From: JBGQAS01 sp964498605
GTDB taxonomy: Bacteria; Chloroflexota; Anaerolineae; Anaerolineales; Anaerolineaceae
Length of the DNA: 64,000 nt
Direction of reading: 5' to 3'
Assembly (NCBI GenBank): GCA_964498605.1
Contig: CAZCHK010000001.1
Coordinates: 1 to 64,000, forward strand
Every line of letters starts with the position of its first letter. Positions within the stretch are counted from its first letter, which is position 1. Of this stretch, positions 26,060-34,433 are shown one piece after another. Both the position numbers and the translations under genes were made by a program. The notes beneath the pieces were generated by a model. The model was given only the letters and a program-made list of their open reading frames with translations, was not told where the DNA came from and did no database searches.

Positions 26060-26995
26060 ATGTTTCAAAAAAAACCTTCGCGCAGGCTTGCCATCATTCT
26101 CGGCCTGGTTGTCTCTGTCCTCTGGTCAATCTCGTGGGTGTTGATCAAGATCGGTCTTGAGGGGATCCCACCGATCACCTTTGCGGGCCTGCGTTATTTT
26201 CTGGCGTTCCTTTGTTTGCTGCCGCTGCTTTTTCAAAAGTCAGAGAAAGAAAACTTTCGTACGCTAAAACCTCGCGACTGGATGCAGCTTTCGATCCTGG
26301 GAATTTTTACGATTGCCATCACGCAAGGGGCGCAGTTCCTTGGCTTGCATTTGCTTCCTGCCGCGTCCGTCAGCCTGATTTACAATATGTCACCTCTGCT
26401 GGTAACGATTGGGGGCATCGCGTTTTTAACAGAATTTCCAACCTGGATGCAGTGGCTGGGCATTCTCTTGAATATTATTGGTGTCATCTTTTATTTTTTT
26501 CCCTTCGCGATCACCGCAGACATGGGAATCGGTTTGGTGGTTGCATTGATCGGGCTTTTTGGAAATTCACTCGCAACACTGATGGGCCGGCGAATTAATT
26601 ATGAGGGCAGGATCACACCTGCGATCATTACGACGATATCCATTGGAATAGGATCAATCATCATGCTCATCACCGGGCTGACCGCTGAGGTGTTCCCAAG
26701 GATCACGGCTACCCAGTGGTTCATTATTGCCTGGATGGCAGTCATCAATACAGCTTTCGCGTTCCTGGTGTGGAACTACATCCAAAAGACGCTCACGGCC
26801 GTGGAGGCAAGTATGATCAACGGCACCATGCTGATACAGGTGGCCATCTTGGCCTGGGTGTTCTTGGAAGAAAGTTTATCCTCCCAGCAGGTCGTTGGAA
26901 TGGTGCTGGCATTTACCGGGATTCTTCTGGTCCAGTTAAAACAGTTCGGGCTCATTCGACGAAACGGTATTTCAGAAGCGTCCAAACAGCAATAA
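26060..26995 (+). CDS. EamA-family (DMT) transporter
   Basis: The protein has 311 residues with ten hydrophobic segments in two EamA repeats (for example ILGLVVSVLWSISWVLIKIGL and the second repeat from about residue 150), typical of 10-TMS drug/metabolite exporters. The substrate is not predictable. ATG at 26060 follows the recJ stop by 1 nt. An earlier in-frame ATG at 26027 overlaps recJ, and neither has a good SD. Its 3' end overlaps the convergent GT2 gene by 44 nt. Confidence 0.85.
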   Translation: MFQKKPSRRLAIILGLVVSVLWSISWVLIKIGLEGIPPITFAGLRYFLAFLCLLPLLFQKSEKENFRTLKPRDWMQLSILGIFTIAITQGAQFLGLHLLPAASVSLIYNMSPLLVTIGGIAFLTEFPTWMQWLGILLNIIGVIFYFFPFAITADMGIGLVVALIGLFGNSLATLMGRRINYEGRITPAIITTISIGIGSIIMLITGLTAEVFPRITATQWFIIAWMAVINTAFAFLVWNYIQKTLTAVEASMINGTMLIQVAILAWVFLEESLSSQQVVGMVLAFTGILLVQLKQFGLIRRNGISEASKQQ

Positions 26996-27635
26996 AAGCG
27001 TCTTTCGCTTTGATTTTTTTCCCTTGCGAGTAATCTCTCGGATTAAAAGTAATGGGTACCTCAAATATGCGGATTCTTCGCTTTAAGACCTTCGCGGTGA
27101 ATTCAGGCTCGAACTCAAAGCGTTTTGATCGGAAGTGGATTCCTTTTACGGCTTCCTTTTTAAAAACCTTATAACCGGTTTCCATGTCACTGAGGATGTT
27201 GTTGTAAAGTATGTTCGTGATAAAGGTGAGGATCTTATTGGCCACCATGTGCCAGTAAAGAATCGGCCGCCTGGCAGCTCCGAGGAACCTCGAGCCGTAC
27301 ACGATGTCGGCGATGCCTTCCTGGATAGGTCTTATTAGATTTGGATACTCCCGTGGATCGTATTCCAGATCCGCGTCTTGGATGATGATCACATCCCCTC
27401 TCGCTGCTTGCAGTCCTCTAATGACCGCGGCGCCTTTCCCCTGGTTATTTTCGAGGGTTATCGGTTTGACCTCGGGAAACCTGGATAGTTTTTGCACTTC
27501 TATTGCGGTGCCGTCCGTCGAACCGTCATCCACGATGATGATTTCTGAGATCAAACCTGTGTGTTTTACACGGGTGGTGATTTCACGTATGGTTGTCTCC
27601 TCATTGTAAACAGGAATAATTACGCTTATGTCCAT
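26952..27635 (-). CDS. Family 2 glycosyltransferase, DPM/polyprenyl-phosphate type
   Basis: The 227-residue cytosolic GT-A enzyme begins MDISVIIPVYNEETTI, with IIVDDGSTDGT and the metal-binding IIQDADLEYDPREYP motif. The METGYKVFKKEA and RRIRIFEVPITFNPR stretches resemble dolichol-phosphate mannosyltransferase-like enzymes that charge a polyprenyl phosphate with a sugar. It lacks C-terminal membrane segments. A 60-residue upstream in-frame extension is rejected because the family starts at this Met. A TATAAT ends 6 nt before the ATG and there is no SD. It is divergent from the wHTH-AAA gene. Confidence 0.9.
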   Translation of the reverse strand: MDISVIIPVYNEETTIREITTRVKHTGLISEIIIVDDGSTDGTAIEVQKLSRFPEVKPITLENNQGKGAAVIRGLQAARGDVIIIQDADLEYDPREYPNLIRPIQEGIADIVYGSRFLGAARRPILYWHMVANKILTFITNILYNNILSDMETGYKVFKKEAVKGIHFRSKRFEFEPEFTAKVLKRRIRIFEVPITFNPRDYSQGKKIKAKDAFIAVWTLLKYRFVE

Positions 27636-27641
27636 ATAATT

Positions 27642-27647
27642 ATTATA
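27642..27647 (-). promoter_or_regulatory. -10 box of the GT2 gene, leaderless arrangement
   Basis: TATAAT on the minus strand lies 6 nt before the ATG at 27635; the -35 region is weak. Confidence 0.55.
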
Positions 27648-27723
27648 CCTGCGGAAGAATGGATACATTTCAGCACGTGCTATAATGATTGCAGTAATTA
27701 TCATTTTTTCAGGGACGAGATTA

Positions 27724-29064
27724 ATGGCTACGAATGCGAACCAAACCGCAACAAGCTCCAAGCAGGATTCGGGATCTCTTTTCATTCCTCCACCCATATC
27801 AAAAATTGAGGACACGGGGCTCTCAGTACTGTGGCTCCAGGACCTTGTCCTAAAAATATTCTACCTGCAAGGATACATGACTGGTTTTAAAGTTGCTGAG
27901 CAGCTGGCGCTTCCATTCAACGGAGTGGTGGACCAATTGCTGGAAACATTAAAAAAAGAGAAATTTCTTGAAATAAAAAGCAGCCAGGGCGGATTAGGGG
28001 ATGGCGCATATTTGTATGCGATTACAGGAGCGGGGATCGCGCGCGCTCGAGAAGCGTTGGACCGCAGTCAATATGCTGGTCCGGCGCCAGTGCCATTGGC
28101 TTTATACAACGAATCGGTAAGAAGGCAAAGCAGGACGCGCCTGCATGTGACCAGCCGGGTGATGAGGCAGATTTTGGGACACTTGATCCTGAGTGAAAAG
28201 ACTTTTCATCAAATGGGCCCGGCTGTAAATTCAGGCACTTCCATATTTATCTATGGTCCTCCAGGCAACGGGAAAACCTCGGTTGCACGCGCGATCGGGC
28301 AGTTGATATTAAGTCAATCCATCAACATCCCGTACGCCATTTATGTTGATGGGCAGGTCATCCGTTTGTATGATTCGGTAAACCATCAACTAGCTGAGGA
28401 TGCGGATGTTACGGATACGGGCACAGGCAATATTAAAGCAGGTCAGAAACGCGACTCTCGCTGGATTCGGATTCGCCGACCATTTGTGATCGCTGGTGGA
28501 GAACTGACGCTTTCAGGGCTGGACCTTGTTTATGACGATACACTTAAGTATTACGAAGCTCCGTTTCAGGTGCGCGCAAATGGCGGAATTTTTCTTATCG
28601 ATGACTTTGGCAGACAGCAGGTTCGTCCGAGAGACTTACTTAACCGCTGGATCGTTCCATTGGAGAATCGCGTTGATTATTTAAGCCTGCACACGGGAAG
28701 AAAGATCGAGATTCCATTTGACGTTCTGGTCATTTTTTCAACCAACCTTCCACCAAAGGATCTGGTTGATGAAGCTTTTCTACGTCGGTTGCGGCATAAA
28801 ATTGAGATCGATGATCCAAATTTTGATGATTACCGGGAAATATTCAAGCGTGTCGCGGCAGATAAAGGTATTCCTTACGCCGACCAGGGCCTGGCCTACT
28901 TGCTGCAGGAATGGTACATCAAGCATAATCGGAAACTGCGTGCATCCCATCCAAGAGATATATGTGACCAAATACTCGATATCGCACGGTACATGGCAGA
29001 GGAACCAGCAATGACCAACGAGATGATTGACAAGGCTGCCTCCGCGTACTTTGTTGAATTGTAA
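27724..29064 (+). CDS. AAA ATPase with N-terminal winged-helix-like domain
   Basis: The 446 residues divide into a helical winged-helix-like N-terminal part (about 30-125: VAEQLALPFNGVVDQLLETLKKEKFLEI) and an AAA ATPase. Walker A is IYGPPGNGKTS near 178-188, Walker B is IFLIDDFGRQQ, sensor 1 is VIFSTNLPP and the Arg finger region is FLRRLRHKIEI. No membrane segment is visible. Related proteins occur in many phyla without an assigned role. A TATAAT lies 38 nt upstream; only a weak SD (AGGGACGAG) precedes the ATG. The next gene follows after 12 nt. Confidence 0.82.
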   Translation: MATNANQTATSSKQDSGSLFIPPPISKIEDTGLSVLWLQDLVLKIFYLQGYMTGFKVAEQLALPFNGVVDQLLETLKKEKFLEIKSSQGGLGDGAYLYAITGAGIARAREALDRSQYAGPAPVPLALYNESVRRQSRTRLHVTSRVMRQILGHLILSEKTFHQMGPAVNSGTSIFIYGPPGNGKTSVARAIGQLILSQSINIPYAIYVDGQVIRLYDSVNHQLAEDADVTDTGTGNIKAGQKRDSRWIRIRRPFVIAGGELTLSGLDLVYDDTLKYYEAPFQVRANGGIFLIDDFGRQQVRPRDLLNRWIVPLENRVDYLSLHTGRKIEIPFDVLVIFSTNLPPKDLVDEAFLRRLRHKIEIDDPNFDDYREIFKRVAADKGIPYADQGLAYLLQEWYIKHNRKLRASHPRDICDQILDIARYMAEEPAMTNEMIDKAASAYFVEL

Positions 29065-29076
29065 GGATCAGGCTTT

Positions 29077-29817
29077 ATGAAAAATACTCTTATTTTCGGA
29101 CACCGCGGGGCGTCCGGACATGCACCAGAAAACACAATCGCTGCCTTCGAGCTGGCCTGTCACATGGGGGCAGATGGTGTCGAACTAGACGCCAAATTAA
29201 GCAAAGATGGGCACGTTATGGTCATTCATGACCGCACTGTCGACCGGACTACGGGGGTGAGTGGAAAGGTCTGTGAATGGACAAAAAAGGAACTGCAAAC
29301 CCTTGACGCCAGTTACAGGTTCTCAGAGAAGTTTCCTGGAGAAAAAATTCCCACATTGGCGCAGGTTTTCGAGTCTGTCGGCAGAAAGATGATCATCAAT
29401 GTTGAGTTGACGAATTATGCCAACCCGTACGACGACTTACCAGACAAGGTTGCTGACCTGGTGAGAAGGTTCAAGCTTGAAAAGATGATCATTTTTTCAT
29501 CCTTCAGTTTTCGTACGCTCAAACGCATCACGGCGCTCTTACCTGAAGTACCTGCTGGGATCCTGGCTCTCCCGGGAATCCCGGGTTTCTTTTCACGCTC
29601 TGGACCCGGGAGGAAAATCGCCCCCAAACTGCTTCATCCGTATTATGCGGATGTAAACAAAGCCTTAATCCAAAAAGCCCATGCCAATCAGCGGGGTGTG
29701 AACGTTTGGACAGTCAATTCAAAGGATGAAATGCGACGGCTGGTCAAATTCGGTGTCGATGGGATTATTACTGACGACATTCCACTGGCATTGAAGATAC
29801 GATCACAAACCAAATAA
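29077..29817 (+). CDS. Glycerophosphodiester phosphodiesterase
   Basis: The enzyme hydrolyses glycerophosphodiesters to glycerol-3-phosphate and an alcohol. The 246 residues show the GDPD signature FGHRGASGHAPENTIAAFE at 7-25 (catalytic His, Arg and Glu), DGVELDAKLSKDG with metal ligands, and VIHDRTVDRTTGVSG with the second His. The end reads GVNVWTVNSKDEMRRLVKFGVDGIITDDI. There is no signal peptide, so it is of the cytosolic UgpQ type. Downstream of the AAA gene and 20 nt before the GH3 gene. Confidence 0.93.
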   Translation: MKNTLIFGHRGASGHAPENTIAAFELACHMGADGVELDAKLSKDGHVMVIHDRTVDRTTGVSGKVCEWTKKELQTLDASYRFSEKFPGEKIPTLAQVFESVGRKMIINVELTNYANPYDDLPDKVADLVRRFKLEKMIIFSSFSFRTLKRITALLPEVPAGILALPGIPGFFSRSGPGRKIAPKLLHPYYADVNKALIQKAHANQRGVNVWTVNSKDEMRRLVKFGVDGIITDDIPLALKIRSQTK

Positions 29818-29837
29818 CGCTTCATGGATTTATTCGA

Positions 29838-32618
29838 ATGAGACGCACGAAAACTTGTCTGCAGATACTGCTGATTCTACCCATCATGCTATCCTTTGCT
29901 TGTCCATCGCAGGTTGTCACCGCGTTTCAAGATCCAACCAGCGCGGAGGAGAAAGCCGCAGCACTTTTGAGCCTGCTGTCGACTGAACAAAAAATTGGAC
30001 AGTTGTTTCTGGTAACTTTTCAGGGGACTGAAGTGGGTCCGTCCTCGCAGATTTACGATTTGGTTGTCAATCATTACATCGGGGGCGTTGTGTTCACGCG
30101 TGACAACGGCAACTTTGATGAAAACGGTAATTTGCTCTCGGCACTTTTAAGCACGATCTACTCGCTTCAATCGAATGCCTGGAATGTCAACCCCGTGATC
30201 ACCGATGATGAAACTCCTCAGGTACTGGAAACGGAATTCATTCCTCTTTTCGTCGGGATCTCCCAGGAGGGGGATCTTTACCCAACTGATCAGATCCTCA
30301 GTGGAGTGACTGCTCTTCCAAATCAAATGGCGATCGGTGCGACATGGAGCGAGAAGATAGCCTTTGAGGTTGGAAGTGTCTTAGGCAAAGAGCTGAACTT
30401 TCTGGGTTTTAATCTGTTGTTAGGGCCTTCATTGGATGTGGTTGAGGTTTCCACGACGGAAGCTTCTGGAAATAAAAGCTCACGATCTTTTGGTGGTGAT
30501 CCGTACTGGGTAGGCTTGTTGGGGCAGTCCTACATATCCGGTGTTCACCTTGGAAGTGAAGGAAAAATGATGGTTGTTGCCAAGCACTTCCCGGGCGGAG
30601 GAGGGTCGGATCGCTCAGTCGAAAGAGAAGTGGCAACTGTTCGGAAATCGCTGGAACAATTAAAACAAATCGAGCTGGCACCTTTCTTTGCCGTTACTGG
30701 CAGCGCCTCCGATTCTGCAAGCGAAGCGGATGGACTGCTTGTGTCGCATATTCGTTATCAAGGATTCCAGGGTAACATTCGTGCTACCACCAGGCCGGTT
30801 AGCTTTGATGCAACGGCATTGAACCAGATCCTGGCGATTGACACGCTTGCTACATGGAGAGAAAGCGGCGGAATCCTTGTGTCTGACGATCTCGGGAGTG
30901 AAGCCGTGAAGCGTTTTTTCGACACAGCTGGAAGCTCATTTGATGCAAACCAGGTAGCCAGAAGCGCTTTTTTGGCGGGAAATGATCTTCTGTATGTTGA
31001 CCAATTTATCTCCACCGCTGATCCTGACGCGCACACGACCATTGTTCGAACGCTCGATTATTTTGTACAAAAGTATAACGAAGATGATGCATTCGCGGAT
31101 CGAGTCGACGAGTCGGTCAAACGTTTGCTCACGCAAAAATATTCCATGTACCCTAACTTCATGCTTTCAGAGGTTCTTCCCCGGTACAGTAACCTGAATA
31201 TCTTGGCGCTGACGAAAACTTTGATTACGGATGATATAGCAAAAAAAGCAGCAACGTTGATCAGTCCCAGCAAGGAAGAACTCGAAGCCATTCTTCCCGA
31301 AACACCTCAATTCGGCGATAAGATCGTTTTCATCTCGGATACTCGAACCGCCCAGCAGTGTGAAAGCTGTGAGGTTTTTGATAGTCCTGGAAAAGACTTC
31401 CTGGCAAACGCGGTGATGAAGTTATACGGACCGTCAGCGGGGGGACAGATCCGCGCTTCTGATATCAGCACATACAGCTTTGAGGAGCTGAACGCTTACC
31501 TGGAAAGCCCTGGCGAGTGGGTATTGCTGGACAGAGACCTGAATAATGCTGATTGGATAGTGGTCAGCACTTTGGACTGGGATCCTGACCAACCGGCTTC
31601 TCAGGCTTTTAAAAGATTTCTAGGAGAAAAAGACAATCTACTTAAATTCAAACAGCTGATCGTTTTTGCCTTCAACGCCCCGGTTTTTTTGGATTCCACT
31701 GAAATATCGAAGTTGTCCGCTTTTTATGGAATGTACAGTAAACAGCCTGCTTTTTTTGATGTCGCCGCCCGTCTGCTATTTCAAGAACTGTCTCCATTGG
31801 GTAGCTCTCCCGTTTCCATTCCAGGGGCAGGTTATGATTTGAATCTTGCTGTATCACCAGATCCTGACCAAATTATCTCCCTTATTGTAGATTCTCCCGT
31901 GATGGAACCCGAGCCATCAGATTCCGGAACCCCTCAAGCAACTGCTGCCCCATTTTTTGGTATTGGGGACTCGATTCCTATTCGAACAGGAGTGATACTG
32001 GACAATAACCAGCATGCGGTTCCTGATGGAACAGTGGTGAAATTTACTTTCACGACAACCGGCGAAACATTCCGCAGTTCACAAGTTGAAACAATCACCT
32101 CGGGTGGCATTGCCCGAACTTCCTATCTGCTTCAGGATAATGGTTTGTTAGAGGTACGAGTCACATGCGACCCCGCGATCAACTCAACCGTATTACAAAT
32201 GAACATTTCAGAAGGTCAGGTTGGGATGATCACGCAGATCGCTCCGACAGCAATAGTTACTCCAACAGCTGAAAGCGTGATTGATTCTGAACCCTCGCCA
32301 ACAGCGGAAGATGAAGATAGCATTCGGGGTAATGGTTTACTGCGATTCAGCTTTTGGCTTGTCAACACGCTTTTTTCATGCATATTAGCCTGGGGGATTT
32401 ATAGGATTGGTGCAAGATTTGGGATGATTCGTTGGGGGCTTCGATGGGCGCTTATCGTGGTTATACTGAGTTTTGTCAGCTTTCTTACCACATTGCTACT
32501 GAAAAGTGAAAATCAATACTTTTGGATACAGGCATTCTTGATTGAATCTGGATACCTGATCATATCGGTTGTGATCGGATTGGTGTGGTTTTGGGTGGAA
32601 AAGAAGACAGGAACATAA
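29838..32618 (+). CDS. Exported GH3-like protein with Ig-like domain and C-terminal membrane segments
   Basis: This is a 926-residue envelope protein. A signal peptide (to about residue 30) is followed by a family 3 glycoside-hydrolase barrel like NagZ: EQKIGQLFLVTF, VVAKHFPGGGGSD, and GGILVSDDLGSEAV carrying the nucleophile Asp. The KHFPG motif of true NagZ continues to an Asp-Ser-His dyad; here the region reads SDRSVEREVATV without a His, so the acid/base may be missing or moved. Residues about 700-800 form an invasin-like Ig domain (IPIRTGVILDNNQHAVPDGTVV). Three hydrophobic segments close the protein. N-acetylhexosaminidase activity on the wall is plausible but not assured. Confidence 0.85.
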   Translation: MRRTKTCLQILLILPIMLSFACPSQVVTAFQDPTSAEEKAAALLSLLSTEQKIGQLFLVTFQGTEVGPSSQIYDLVVNHYIGGVVFTRDNGNFDENGNLLSALLSTIYSLQSNAWNVNPVITDDETPQVLETEFIPLFVGISQEGDLYPTDQILSGVTALPNQMAIGATWSEKIAFEVGSVLGKELNFLGFNLLLGPSLDVVEVSTTEASGNKSSRSFGGDPYWVGLLGQSYISGVHLGSEGKMMVVAKHFPGGGGSDRSVEREVATVRKSLEQLKQIELAPFFAVTGSASDSASEADGLLVSHIRYQGFQGNIRATTRPVSFDATALNQILAIDTLATWRESGGILVSDDLGSEAVKRFFDTAGSSFDANQVARSAFLAGNDLLYVDQFISTADPDAHTTIVRTLDYFVQKYNEDDAFADRVDESVKRLLTQKYSMYPNFMLSEVLPRYSNLNILALTKTLITDDIAKKAATLISPSKEELEAILPETPQFGDKIVFISDTRTAQQCESCEVFDSPGKDFLANAVMKLYGPSAGGQIRASDISTYSFEELNAYLESPGEWVLLDRDLNNADWIVVSTLDWDPDQPASQAFKRFLGEKDNLLKFKQLIVFAFNAPVFLDSTEISKLSAFYGMYSKQPAFFDVAARLLFQELSPLGSSPVSIPGAGYDLNLAVSPDPDQIISLIVDSPVMEPEPSDSGTPQATAAPFFGIGDSIPIRTGVILDNNQHAVPDGTVVKFTFTTTGETFRSSQVETITSGGIARTSYLLQDNGLLEVRVTCDPAINSTVLQMNISEGQVGMITQIAPTAIVTPTAESVIDSEPSPTAEDEDSIRGNGLLRFSFWLVNTLFSCILAWGIYRIGARFGMIRWGLRWALIVVILSFVSFLTTLLLKSENQYFWIQAFLIESGYLIISVVIGLVWFWVEKKTGT

Positions 32619-32621
32619 AAA

Positions 32622-33608
32622 TTACCCCAGCAAGGACAGAACAAAACTGATAAGAAATAGGAATATTGCCACGAGCAGCATCGCTCTCTCGAGCGGAAGT
32701 TTCAAATAGTCTTGCAGCCCATACCTTTTAATTATCGGCCTGCGGAAATTTCTATCCAAATCCGTGATTAGGCTTTCTCGGAATTGCTGTACTGATTCCG
32801 GTCGTTCATCTGGATGCAGTGCCATTGCCCATAGGATGGCTCGCTCTGTCCTCGGGCTGATTGCGGGGTTGAGCTGTCTGGGTGCAATTAATGCTTCACT
32901 ATCCAGGAACCGTTCGCGTGCCTCCACGGGCGGATGGTTTGTTAACAGATTGTATAAGGTCGCTCCGAATGCATAAATATCCGACCGCGAGTCAGTATGA
33001 CCAGAATCCCCTCCCAGCTGCTCCAGCGGCGTGTAAATTGCTGTTCCTTGTCCCTGGAGCACTGTTATGGTCATTTCACCAGGTGCCAATATTTTAACGA
33101 GGCCAAAATCGACCAATTTCAGCAGTCCTGTTGGAGTGAGCTTCACATTGCTGGGTTTTATATCACGATGCAAAATTGGGGGATTTTGACCATGAAGGTA
33201 AGAAAGCGCGTCTGCCAGTTGATCCGCCCAGGCCAGAACATCGCTTTCAGAGAGGAAAGCCCCATTTTCCTTGGCAGATAACATAAGAGTTCTGAGATCT
33301 TTGCCTGGAATGAAATCCATCACCAGGTAGTCACGCGTCGAGTGAGAGAAGTAGTCTGACACTTTAGGAAGGTTGGGATGATCGAGCCTGGCAAGTATCG
33401 AGGCTTCTCGGAAAAATTGCTGACGAGCTTCTTTAACCAGGTTTTTCGGTAGCGACCTGTCATGCTCAACTTCTTTGAGTGCGCACAATCTTCCCTCAAG
33501 GCGCGTATCTTCCGCCAGATAAATGCACCCCATACCGCCCTGACCAATAATGCGCTTGATCAAATAGCGATTGTGAACCAGAGATCCGGATTTCAAAGGC
33601 AATGGCAT
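32622..33608 (-). CDS. Hanks-type Ser/Thr protein kinase with C-terminal membrane anchor
   Basis: The 328 residues contain a complete kinase: glycine loop IIGQGGMGCIYLAED, Lys in CALKEVEH, catalytic HRDIKPSNVKL, DFGLVK, and TPLEQLGG in place of the usual APE-like sequence. One membrane helix (AMLLVAIFLFLISFVLSLL) ends the protein with almost nothing outside, so unlike PknB it has no sensor ectodomain. It is divergent from an FHA-winged-helix regulator, a natural phospho-Thr reader. A TATAAT at 33662-33657 gives a leader of about 45 nt; only a weak SD (CGGA) is seen. Confidence 0.93.
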   Translation of the reverse strand: MPLPLKSGSLVHNRYLIKRIIGQGGMGCIYLAEDTRLEGRLCALKEVEHDRSLPKNLVKEARQQFFREASILARLDHPNLPKVSDYFSHSTRDYLVMDFIPGKDLRTLMLSAKENGAFLSESDVLAWADQLADALSYLHGQNPPILHRDIKPSNVKLTPTGLLKLVDFGLVKILAPGEMTITVLQGQGTAIYTPLEQLGGDSGHTDSRSDIYAFGATLYNLLTNHPPVEARERFLDSEALIAPRQLNPAISPRTERAILWAMALHPDERPESVQQFRESLITDLDRNFRRPIIKRYGLQDYLKLPLERAMLLVAIFLFLISFVLSLLG

Positions 33609-33656
33609 AAATTTTCCGCAGGAGTTGGTTTGATTCCAATCCTAACATCCCTGCTC

Positions 33657-33662
33657 ATTATA
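33657..33662 (-). promoter_or_regulatory. Putative -10 box of the Ser/Thr kinase gene
   Basis: TATAAT on the minus strand; the position expected for the -35 (about 33680-33685) falls inside the GTAGG...CCTAC palindrome. Confidence 0.5.
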
Positions 33663-33677
33663 CCGTAGACAGACCGT

Positions 33678-33692
33678 GTAGGTTTAGCCTAC
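33678..33692. promoter_or_regulatory. Operator-like palindrome between kinase and FHA-regulator genes
   Basis: GTAGG-TTTAG-CCTAC, two 5-bp arms around 5 nt. It overlaps the expected -35 of the kinase promoter and abuts that of the regulator (TAAAAT at 33715-33720). A likely site for the winged-helix protein encoded alongside; inference. Confidence 0.4.
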
Positions 33693-33732
33693 GCGATCCT
33701 TAAGAAACGTGTGATAAAATTAAATATCAAAA

Positions 33733-34422
33733 ATGATTCCTCAGGAAAAAAAAGAAAATCGCGTTCAGGCTCTCTTAATCGCTCAAAGCGGTCCGCTCAA
33801 CGGTGAACGGTGGGTGTTGAAGGATGTGACTGTTATTGGGCGAGATCCAGGCTGCTCAATCGCTCTTGTGGATCGGCAGGTATCTCGATATCACGCCAGG
33901 GTTTCCATTGAAGGAGAACATGTCACCCTTGAGGATCTAGGCAGTAAAAATGGCACTTTCCTGGACAACATGCAGTTGACAGAACCAGTGATGCTGCACG
34001 ATGGTGACGTTTTCTCGGTGGCACTCATACAGCAATTCGTTTATCTTAGCTCTGATGCCACTTTGCCATTGGATTTACCAGTCAGAGTGAACAAAGATAA
34101 ATGGGGAAAACTATTCATCGATACACGGTCACGGCGCATTTGGTTGGGTGACAAAGAATTAGACCCGCCCTTATCGGTTCCTCAATTCAGACTTTTGCAG
34201 GAGATTTATAATCGTCCCGGCCAGGTTGTTGCTCGCCAGGAATTAGAAGTGGCAGTATGGGGTGATGAAGGCGCCGTTGGCATTTCCGATCAAGCTCTTG
34301 ACGCATTAATCAGGCGCCTCCGAGACCGCTTAGCGGAGATTGATCCTGTTCATCAATATCTCGTTACGATCCGGGGGCACGGTCTACGCTTTGAAAACCC
34401 CCAAAAAGAAAATAGCGGCTGA
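33733..34422 (+). CDS. FHA domain fused to an OmpR/PhoB-type winged helix
   Basis: The 229 residues join an N-terminal forkhead-associated domain (VIGRDPGCSIALVDRQVSRYHARV, LEDLGSKNGTFL, with the phospho-Thr-binding Arg, Ser-Arg-His and Asn) to a C-terminal winged helix like the output domain of PhoB (PQFRLLQEIYNRPGQVVARQELEVAVWG, DQALDALIRRLRDRL, YLVTIRGHGLRF). It should bind DNA in response to a Thr-phosphorylated partner, in contrast to the receiver-wHTH layout. The likely partner is the divergent kinase. No SD precedes ATG; TAAAAT ends 12 nt upstream. A palindromic terminator holds its stop codon in the loop. Confidence 0.9.
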   Translation: MIPQEKKENRVQALLIAQSGPLNGERWVLKDVTVIGRDPGCSIALVDRQVSRYHARVSIEGEHVTLEDLGSKNGTFLDNMQLTEPVMLHDGDVFSVALIQQFVYLSSDATLPLDLPVRVNKDKWGKLFIDTRSRRIWLGDKELDPPLSVPQFRLLQEIYNRPGQVVARQELEVAVWGDEGAVGISDQALDALIRRLRDRLAEIDPVHQYLVTIRGHGLRFENPQKENSG

Positions 34423-34433
34423 GCCGCTATTTT
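34409..34433. terminator. Bidirectional palindromic terminator containing both stop codons
   Basis: AAAATAGCGGC-TGA-GCCGCTATTTT is a perfect 11-bp stem with a 3-nt loop. The loop is the TGA of the FHA-winged-helix gene. The minus-strand TAG of the CpXC gene (34429-34427) is in the other arm. Short A/T runs give U-tails on both strands. Confidence 0.75.

Noticed and set aside
27636..27815. 60-codon N-terminal extension of the GT2 protein
   Set aside because: GT2 enzymes begin at the DISVIIPVYNEE strand, the extension crosses the -10 box and runs antisense into the divergent ATPase gene.
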